Assembly (NCBI GenBank): GCA_018398765.1 | Contig: JAHBMJ010002931.1 | Coordinates: forward strand, 1-14,664 | Source: Chromera velia | Lineage: Eukaryota > Sar > Chromeraceae | Direction: 5' to 3' | Length of the DNA: 14,664 nt | Shown: in pieces, positions 8,436 to 14,664 of the stretch | Layout of the letters: each line of letters starts with the position of its first letter | How positions within the stretch are numbered: position 1 is the first letter of the stretch | The notes under the pieces: generated by a model | Database searches by the model: none | What the model was told of the DNA's origin: nothing | Seen by the model: the letters and a program-made list of their open reading frames with translations, nothing else | Made by a program: the position numbers and the translations under genes

Positions 8436-9105
8436 GTGCCCACCCGCAGGTTGAGAGAAGAAGCAGAGAGACGTCTGGAGGCGCTTGTGGATTGGCGAGA
8501 CCGTCAAGTACTTGCCCAATCCTACACCTATGAGGTGTGTCTAGAGGCGCTTGTGGATTGGCGAGACCGTCAAGTACTTGCCCAATCCTACACCTATGAG
8601 GTGTGTCTATGTGTGCTTGCCGTCTCTCTTCTTGCGAATGCTTTGAAACCTGTATGCCACATGATTGGTGTTCCTGCCTTGTCTGATCGAACATGAACGC
8701 TCTTTACTCGCTCGAGGCATGAAATTCATTCCATCCGTTCGTTTGAGTCAACACACCGTTCATCACACCATTCAGAACTATCTGCCTGAAGAGTATATGA
8801 ATGGAAGGATGTGCTTTCATCTTCTTCCTCTTCGAGACGCTCTCTTGCTTTGTATGTCCCCTCAAGGAACGAGTGTTCGGAAAAACAAGCAAAGAAGGCG
8901 CCATTCAGTGGATTTGATGTCTCTGATCTTTTATGGGATTGTTTTTATGCAAACCTGACTCCTGGAATACACAATACAATTGTCGTTCTCGGCAGTCGAA
9001 ACTGTGTGCCTGAATTCGCCGATAAGAATGTGGGTATGATGGTGATAGGTCCTGTGTGGTATGATAAAGAGGCCTGCATGGCGTCTGCTTGATGATCCAG
9101 GTACA
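8436..9105 (+). pseudogene. N-terminal fragment of a retroelement reverse-transcriptase ORF
   Basis: Frame-shifted segments keep an order seen upstream of the catalytic core in Penelope-like and some LINE-like reverse transcriptases. An acidic/basic helical start (REEAERRLEALVDWRDRQ) is duplicated by a 66-bp repeat. Next comes VPALSD with ERSLLARGMKFIPS, resembling the LLxxGLxFxPT block. Then EFADKNVGMMVIGPVWYDKEA is followed, after a one-base shift, by RLLDDPGTH, resembling the ADKn.G.vv...WY....LL.d..tY block. The palm motifs, including the catalytic YxDD, are absent, so the fragment is truncated as well as frameshifted. The class of element cannot be fixed from this part. The motif matches are from memory, not from a search. 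Confidence 0.48.
8475..8606 (+). repeat. 66-bp tandem duplication
   Basis: Two adjacent 66-base units (8475-8540 and 8541-8606) differ at a single base (G at 8477, A at 8543). Each unit encodes the same 22 residues, contains a GGATTGG/CCAATCC inverted repeat, and ends with a CACCT-ATG-AGGTG hairpin. Near identity inside an otherwise decayed element implies a recent duplication. Confidence 0.95.
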
Positions 9106-9535
9106 CACAGACGTTTTTTTTGGCACGGCACTTTTCCTTTCATGCACTGAGATGTGCGTTTACAGCTCATTCTTTTTCTTTCTGTCTATGCAGTCAAGAG
9201 TGCTCATGCACATCCTGCACAGGAAATTCTTGAAACCGAGGTATCAACAATATGCCGTGTCCAAAGACAAGATACGACTGAGGACACCGAGGTTTCGATT
9301 GCTGTCAGAAAGTGGATGTCAAAGGCTCTGAACCGGACCAAACCCTCCCCGAAGGAAACTTCCCACGTAGGAACGGGCGAATACCAAATGATCTGCATGC
9401 ATGGGGGGGGTTGAATGTCCTCGACCGCGTGGACTTCGCCTTTCCACAAGGCAATACTACGATCACTGGTCAGCTTGTTTGGGATTGCTTGGGTAAGGTT
9501 GTTGCTGAATGTTTTTTTTTTATCAATGGGTGAAG
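9106..9535. other. Gene-poor stretch downstream of the reverse-transcriptase relic
   Basis: Readings here are open but short and unrecognised. One frame from 9312 reads to a stop near 9533. A pyrimidine tract followed by TATGCAG at about 9186-9193 looks like a splice acceptor, and GTACAC near 9101 like a donor. This could be a spliced host fragment or chance; no conserved motif supports a gene. Confidence 0.25.
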
Positions 9536-9564
9536 ATGGCTGAACTGACAGGCTCTTCAGCCAT
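9536..9564. repeat. Perfect 9-bp inverted repeat ATGGCTGAA / TTCAGCCAT
   Basis: Arms 9536-9544 and 9556-9564 are exactly complementary with an 11-base loop. The direct repeat TGAAGATG brackets part of the structure (9531 and 9564). Confidence 0.75.
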
Positions 9565-9617
9565 GAAGATGTGCAAGAGGGTACACCCGGAGCAATACAT
9601 CCATTTATTGACAATAA

Positions 9618-9636
9618 TTCATTCAAATTGAATGAA
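9618..9636. repeat. 19-bp palindrome TTCATTCAA-A-TTGAATGAA
   Basis: A perfect 9+1+9 palindrome, 54 bases after the preceding inverted repeat. It may be an operator-like binding site, an element end, or chance in AT-rich DNA. Confidence 0.7.
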
Positions 9637-9782
9637 ATCGTTTAATTGACGGATCTGACGGTGTGCCTCCAACTATCTTTCTAAAGCAGACTTTCCGTTT
9701 TCTTGGAACTTTGAAAGTGAATCGCTACTGATCCTCGCTGATGCGTTTCCTGCAGGAAGTTTTCCTTCTGGTCTTCCTCTAG

Positions 9783-9974
9783 TCGGACGAGGGCAACTGC
9801 CTATGCCCTCTCCCCAAAGAGCGCGACAGCTTCATGGTTTTTGAGCTCCGCTATTTCAACAAGCTTCCAGAAAAATACCTTCCAGATAGCTTTAAGGAGG
9901 CTGAAGAGAGTTCCGAACGTAAGGAAAGATCCTGCCTCAATCAAAGCAATGCCCTGAGCTTAGAAAGAATTTGA
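9783..9974 (+). pseudogene. Short exon-like open segment, unrecognised
   Basis: An open reading of 63 codons ends at TGA 9972, with an ATG at 9834. Its composition is balanced and protein-like (MVFELRYFNKLPEKYLPD, then a Glu/Ser/Lys-rich stretch). A CCTGCAG acceptor-like site lies just upstream at about 9755. No family is recognised. It could be an exon of a degraded gene or a chance reading. Confidence 0.2.
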
Positions 9975-10065
9975 TTCTTCACAATTTCAATGAGGATGCA
10001 AATTTGCTTTGGGATTCTGCTATCTGCAAGAAAGGGTACATGTTTCAATATGCAGCAAGAAAGAG

Positions 10066-10122
10066 AGAAAGACAGGGAGGGAGGGAGAGGAGGGAGGGAG
10101 AGGAGGGAGAGAGAGACAAGCA
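10066..10122 (+). repeat. Purine-rich GGGAGG / GAGA simple repeat
   Basis: A run of GAGAGAAAGACAGGGAGG and GGGAGAGG-type units, all purine on the plus strand. Long readings crossing it give Arg/Glu/Gly low complexity and are not evidence of a gene. Confidence 0.8.
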
Positions 10123-10599
10123 GGAGAATGTCGTGGCCCCGGGCGCCAGACAAAAAGATTTACAAACAGTTCGGCAGACAAAAGGGAGAAGAAAGACAGG
10201 CACGCTGAAGGGTAGACAATCAGCTTCAGTGAGGTTGAAAAGCAACCGACACACTGCAAATGGCGGCGAACCATATTGCCACATGCCCAAGTTGATTGAG
10301 CAGAGCCCGTTGCGACAAAAGCCCATTCGCATAGTGAAGCCTTCTACAGGCACCTTAGACATGCATGCAAAAAGATCCATCAAAGGCTCATAACGTGAGC
10401 AAGTACTCTGTACCGTCTGTCTTTTTGAATATATGATCCCGATGCCTTCATAGCTCCAGGAGTTTTTTGGGGAGGCTTTTGGCTTTATCCAGATAGAAAG
10501 TCTAGAGGGTTCTGACCTGTTGTATTCAAATAGTGTTGCAAATCGGTCTGCATCGTTCTTTTTGTCCTTCTGCATGCCCTTCCCTACTTTTGTCCGTGA

Positions 10600-10900
10600 T
10601 CTTTACTCTCTCTGCCAGATCCTCTTTTGACTCCCCCAGTCCCCCTGTCAGGTTTTCACAGACTCCCCCACCCTGTCTGCCACATCCTCTGCCGATCGCA
10701 GATCTGTCCGTAAATTTCTACATCTATAAAATTTCCATTAGCGCCTCCACCCTGCCTGCCAGATCCTTTGCAGATTCTGCCACCTTGTCTGCCAGATCCT
10801 GCCTGTCCACGAATTTCCACAGACTCATTCTGCTTTGTACAATTTCTGTAAACCCCCCTTCACTGTCCACCAGACTCTCCCGCGTTAAAATTTCTACAGA
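10600..10900 (+). repeat. Degenerate pyrimidine-rich minisatellite, block 1
   Basis: Irregular units of about 30-45 bases share the words CCCACCCTGTCTGCC, AGATCCTTTGCAGA and AATTTC.ACAGACT. Divergence between units is high. The same family recurs at 12610-12950. No coding potential beyond low complexity. Confidence 0.6.
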
Positions 10901-11515
10901 CTTTGTTAGTCTACATACCATTCCTTTGCTATAGTGATTCCGTTTCTTCACTTTTTTGGCTATCCGTTTCTGTTGTACAAATTATGTCACTGCAGGTTAA
11001 CTGAGGTGTTCTGGGTGAGGCAATCGCGGCATAGTGGGACTCTGCAACAGAAGCTTCCCTTCATAAAGTTAGCTGATGTCTCATTTCATACCGTTACCCA
11101 TATCTTTGTTATTTGGGTCCTACCCTGCAGAAATTCTGATTGAGCTCACCAGATATACTGGTGTCTCCCCTCTGAGGTGATGGCCAGATACTATGTGTTA
11201 TTTTTTTTTTAAATTCCTGCCATCCTATTTCTTTAGATCTTCAATGTCTCTTAGGTCTCAGATATCTCTCCCATCTCATTTCTTCAGATCTCTCTTTTGT
11301 GTCTTTTCTGCAAAGTGAGTGCGGAGTAGTAAGAGGGGTGAAAAAAAAGGAAGCGGGTCGGTTGGTGCCCTTTTCTTGCACGAAGCAGTTTGAAAAACAA
11401 AGAGAGAAAGCCAGAGCCTGTTGGTATCGGGAGGATTGAAAATAAGGTAGAGGAAGAAAAAAGGGCCCGGGAGAAGCTGACCCGTAGAAGGATCAATGCA
11501 GTTGAGAAGAAGCGA

Positions 11516-12030
11516 TCCGTCTGTCCCCCCATTCCTTCGTCCTTCTGTTTCTCTACCTTCTATCCCTCTGTCCTTCTATCAGTATATCCCTGTGTCCATC
11601 CATCCGTCTCTCCCTCCCTCTGTTCATCTACATGTCTTTCTATCCCTCCGTCTGTCTTTTTTTCCCTCTGTCCGTCTGTTCCTCCGTCTTTATGTCCTCT
11701 CCCTCTGTCCCTCTATCCCTCCGTATGTCTATCTTTTCATCCCTCTGTTCATCATTTTTTTCCCTCTGTCCATCGTTTGTCCTTTTCTCTCTTAGCTCTC
11801 TATCCGTTCTTTTTTCCCTGCCTTACTATCGCTCCGTCCATTTTCCCCCACCTCTGTCCATCTGTCTCTGTGTCTTTCTATCCGTCCGTCCGTTTTTTTT
11901 TTCTTCTGCCTTCCATTTATCATTTTTTCCCTCTGTCCCTCTCTTTCTCCACGACTCCGTCCGTCTGTCCCTTGGTTGGTGTATTCCTCCGCCCTGACCT
12001 CCCGCACTCTGTCCATCGGTCCCTTCATCC
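11516..12030 (+). repeat. Degenerate TCCNTCYGTC-type polypyrimidine array
   Basis: About 500 bases built from short CCCTCTGTCC, ATCCGTCYGTC and TTTTTTCCCTC words, almost wholly pyrimidine on the plus strand. All three plus frames stay open because pyrimidine-only codons contain no stop, which explains the long Pro/Ser/Phe-rich readings through it. Confidence 0.8.
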
Positions 12031-12392
12031 CATCTGTTCTCCCGGCATTCCCCCCAAGTCATTCAAATTCCCGTTCTCGTTTAGTAGATCCCATTTCTGC
12101 GCTGCAACCACTATACCACCAGAACAGTATGTACGGTGATCCTTTCTCTCTTCTATTTTCTACAGAACCAGTCAGAGCAACTGATGAAAGACAGCAAATT
12201 GGTGCTAATTTGAACACACTACGAACCTTGCAGGCTTCCTCCCAATTTTTGCTATACTTTATCTGCCTGCAGCTCTATGCCTTTCTATTTTTTTCATTTG
12301 TGTGATCTGTTTGTACCGTTCCCTTTTCTATGCCTGCTCACTGTCCGTCTCCGCGTTGCGGTCTTCTCACTTACCCTTTTGCTGTCTTTGTA

Positions 12393-12438
12393 GCATTGAT
12401 GAGGCGCTACGGTGTCGACCGCTATGCTATCCACAAAA
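12393..12438 (+). other. Candidate terminal exon (weak)
   Basis: A pyrimidine tract ending TTTGTAG (about 12387-12393) precedes a short open stretch that in one frame reads LMRRYGVDRYAIHKK and stops at TAA. A second frame remains open to a CTGCAG and a GTGGGTGTG donor-like site. It is the most exon-like segment in the satellite region. I could not link it to other exons and recognise no family. Confidence 0.18.
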
Positions 12439-12609
12439 AATAAGGATTGACAGCCATCATAATTCTGCAGGTGGGTGTGTGTTCAACGATGGTGTTGTCA
12501 TGCTCCCTTCGTATTTGCCCTTCTGCTTGCCTCTGTTTCTCTCAATCCATGGTATAAAAGTGAAAAGACTGCCGTCTCTCATCTAGCTGTGTGAGTTATG
12601 TTTCCAGAC

Positions 12610-12950
12610 CTTTCCTTCTATGTATACAGCTCCGCCAGGTCCTTTCTAGACCCCCCTGGTCTTTGGTAGAACCTTTCACCCTGCCGATCAGATCGTCTGC
12701 AGACCATTCGAATGTGCCAGCCAGACTGCCTGCCAGATCCTTTGCAGCTAGACCCTGTTAGTCAAATTTTCGTACATCCCCCCACCCTGTCAATCAAATT
12801 TCTGTAGAACCTCCTCTGTCTTGTCTATCAGATTTCTGCAGTCCCCACCTACTCTATACACCAGATCCTCTGCAGATCCCTTTACCCTTTCCATCAAATT
12901 TCTGCAGATCTCCCCCACCCTGTTTATCAAGTTCCTCCAAAATCTCCTCT
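12610..12950 (+). repeat. Degenerate pyrimidine-rich minisatellite, block 2
   Basis: Units of about 35-45 bases share CCCACCCTGT, ATCAAATTTCTGCAGA and CAGATCCTCTGCAGAT, the same family as 10600-10900. Many units contain TTTCTGCAG, which mimics a splice acceptor. Confidence 0.65.
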
Positions 12951-13161
12951 ATGTTTTTGAAAGGCACATCATCCCCTTTGTGGCTGCTGTCTTTTCAGTT
13001 CTTTTGTCATCCTGTGTTCTTGCATTCATCTTTCTGTGTATCCTGCCTCCAATCTTTTCTTCACAGATCTTCCGCTTCTCTGTTGCCTTTTCTCTCTTCA
13101 GTATCTTTAGCCGTTGTATGGTTTATCCTTATTTGCAGATACCGGTCCTTATTTTTCTTTG

Positions 13162-13536
13162 CAGATGCTGGGCTTTCCTTTAAAGAAATACTGGGCTTTC
13201 TTATCGGAAAGCTTCAGACACACCGAGCCTGTTTTTTGAAGATACTAGGTCTTCCTTTCGGAGATACCAGTTCTCCCCGTCGGAGACACTAGATCTTCCC
13301 TTCGGAGATAGTAGGTCTTCCCTTCAGAGGCACCAGGTCTTCCTCTTGGAGACACCAGGTCTTCCCGTTGGAAACACCAGATCTTCCCACTGGAGATACC
13401 AGGTCTTCCCTTCGGAGATACTAGATCTTCTCCTTGAGGATGCCGGTACTTCTTACTGGAGATGTCAGGCCTCCTTGTCGAAAACACCGGGGCATCCCAA
13501 TGGAGATACTGGCCGGCCTTTCACTTTAGAAACACC
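13162..13536 (+). repeat. 22-bp minisatellite, about 16 copies
   Basis: Tandem 22-base units with core GGAGATACCAGGTCTTCCC. Central copies (about 13240-13440) are the best conserved, and the edges decay. One longer irregular unit lies near 13209-13240. As 22 is not a multiple of 3, all frames cycle every 66 bases, giving short repetitive readings on both strands that are not genes. Spacers are absent, so it is not a CRISPR array. Confidence 0.92.
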
Positions 13537-14138
13537 ATCATAAAAACAAACTGCCACGTGTATGTATTTATATATGTGGACCCAACTTAATGCTAAACGC
13601 CTGGTAGTAATGCATTGATGGTACGTAAAGGTAGATGATGGTGATGAGGAATGCTCTAAAGACCGACCAGAAAAGGTCATGATTTTACTTTTTATTGTAC
13701 AGGTATAGATACTGCAAGTGCACACGTCCTTCCGACTGATGTATATGTAGATTATTATTTTGTTATATTCATTCACTCACACTCAAGCCAACCCTAATTT
13801 GATCAAAACTATATGATATCATTTTCTGTAAGCAAAAGCATATGCTTCTGGACTTTTATCTAAGGCTTGTATCTATAGCAAATTTAAAAGCAGTAGTGTT
13901 TTTTTAGCTTATTTGCTGTTACTCAATTTGCATTGCAACCCTGTAAGAAGGTGCCGATGCGGGGGCAAGCCACGCAGTAGAGCTAGACTGACAGACGCTG
14001 GCAAGAGTGGAGGTATAGGCTAGACTCAACGTGCACTAGAGACAGCACACGGAACATACACGGAGCCCTAAAATGCTTTCTCCCTATAGGAAGGTATGGT
14101 TTTTAAATGTATTCTGTGCTATGCTTTATTGGTGCCCT

Positions 14139-14270
14139 AGGGTGCTGGCAGCGTTCAAGGGGGCGATTTATATAGCGTCTAGGGGCGTCTGCTCTTCTCC
14201 ACGAGCGTTTTAGAGTGCTGACAGCGTTCTAGAGGGCAATTCGTGTGACTATATAGTACGTCAGGGGCGT
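14139..14270 (+). repeat. Diverged direct repeat, about 50-59 bp, two copies
   Basis: Copies at 14139-14188 and 14212-14270 share GTGCTG.CAGCGTTC, AGGGGGC/AGAGGGC, a TATATAG core and AGGGGCGT. The spacing between copies is about 73 bases. The second copy has a short insertion. It may be part of an old element terminus. Confidence 0.6.
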
Positions 14271-14610
14271 GGCTAGGGTGCCAGTAAATCCCTATCACCA
14301 GCAAGCTTACTGTGGTCTACATGTGCGGCGCCCCGGGGCGTTTGCTACCTAGCTTCTTAGTAATTATGCCTCGTATAACACTCAGAAAGCAGAAATCTAC
14401 TTTATTAAACAACTTGAATGACTGTTTTCTATTATGTTGTATTACGCCTCTGAAGAATTTCTTTCACTTGACAGCCGCGGACCCAGCTTGCTTCATGTGA
14501 TGTAGCCGATTTCTGTACTGGTTCCTGCTTGTGGGGGGATGCACCCTTGTGCACAGAGACACACCATTATAAAGGCCAGCTGATGTTCAATGGGGTTGGA
14601 GGAAAAATCA

Positions 14611-14632
14611 TTTGCGTTGAAGGTAACGCAAA
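14611..14632. repeat. Perfect 8-bp inverted repeat TTTGCGTT / AACGCAAA
   Basis: Arms 14611-14618 and 14625-14632 with a 6-base loop, directly before a 17-base poly-G run (14639-14655). Confidence 0.65.
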
Positions 14633-14664
14633 GGTCTCGGGGGGGGGGGGGGGGGTTTGGGTTC

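Larger units (their letters stand above)
13537..14664. other. AT-rich intergenic DNA without a recognisable gene
   Basis: Stops are frequent in all frames and no RNA gene was recognised. It holds a diverged direct repeat (14139-14270), an 8-bp hairpin (14611-14632) and a poly-G run (14639-14655) at the window end. Confidence 0.6.

Noticed and set aside
9971-10393. 140-codon plus-strand open reading
   Set aside because: It has a TTG start, passes through a purine simple repeat, and shows no conserved motif; a short exon within it cannot be excluded.
11390-12139. A 249-codon plus-strand open reading
   Set aside because: It starts at TTG and most of it runs through a polypyrimidine satellite that cannot contain stops on that strand; the Pro/Ser/Phe composition is an artefact.
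13162-13536. CRISPR-like array
   Set aside because: The 22-bp units are directly adjacent without unique spacers and vary like a minisatellite; the context is eukaryotic.
14611-14664. Chromosome end or telomere
   Set aside because: Only a poly-G run and one TTTGGG-like word are present; there is no tandem telomere repeat.

Overview
The window looks like nuclear DNA of a eukaryote with intron-rich genes, most plausibly an alveolate protist such as a chromerid (Chromera-like) or a relative of the coccidia. Reasons: canonical GT-AG introns of about 130-470 bp, pyrimidine-rich tgcag acceptors, UG/GA microsatellites inside introns, TGCATG-type promoter words reminiscent of apicomplexan AP2 sites, and long disordered Pro/His/Ser-rich segments in a conserved RNA-binding protein. 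The assignment is an inference; no marker gene fixes the species.

The gene-bearing part is the first 6 kb. On the minus strand (55-1248) lie the first two exons of a mitochondrial sarcosine dehydrogenase-type flavoenzyme: a presequence, the GxGxxG FAD motif and the TSGTTWHSAG flavin-attachment region. Its 3' part lies outside the window. Divergently, on the plus strand (2250-5990), a five-exon gene encodes a CELF/Bruno-type protein of about 836 residues. It has a degenerate N-terminal RRM resembling CELF RRM2, a long Pro/His-rich linker, a canonical RRM resembling CELF RRM3 and a basic C-terminal tail. The roughly 1 kb between the two start codons would hold both promoters and carries clustered short motifs. 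UG-rich tracts lie on the sense strand inside introns of both genes.

From 6 kb on I find no intact gene. An AT-richer stretch (5991-7060) is followed by a decayed retroelement (about 7332-9105). It has an ORF1-like basic, Gln/Ser-rich relic broken by frameshifts and TAG/TAA stops, then the N-terminal part of a reverse-transcriptase ORF with a 66-bp tandem duplication. Past 9.1 kb come two perfect inverted repeats, a few exon-like fragments and about 3 kb of pyrimidine-rich degenerate satellites: a 30-45 bp family in two blocks, a TCCNTCYGTC-type array, and a 22-bp minisatellite at 13.16-13.54 kb. The last 1.1 kb is AT-rich intergenic DNA with a diverged direct repeat, a hairpin and a poly-G run at the window edge.

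The two real genes show no functional link beyond a shared promoter interval. One belongs to mitochondrial one-carbon/choline breakdown, the other to post-transcriptional RNA control. The most interesting hypothesis is that the CELF-like protein, whose family binds UGU-rich RNA, reads the UG-rich tracts in its own introns.
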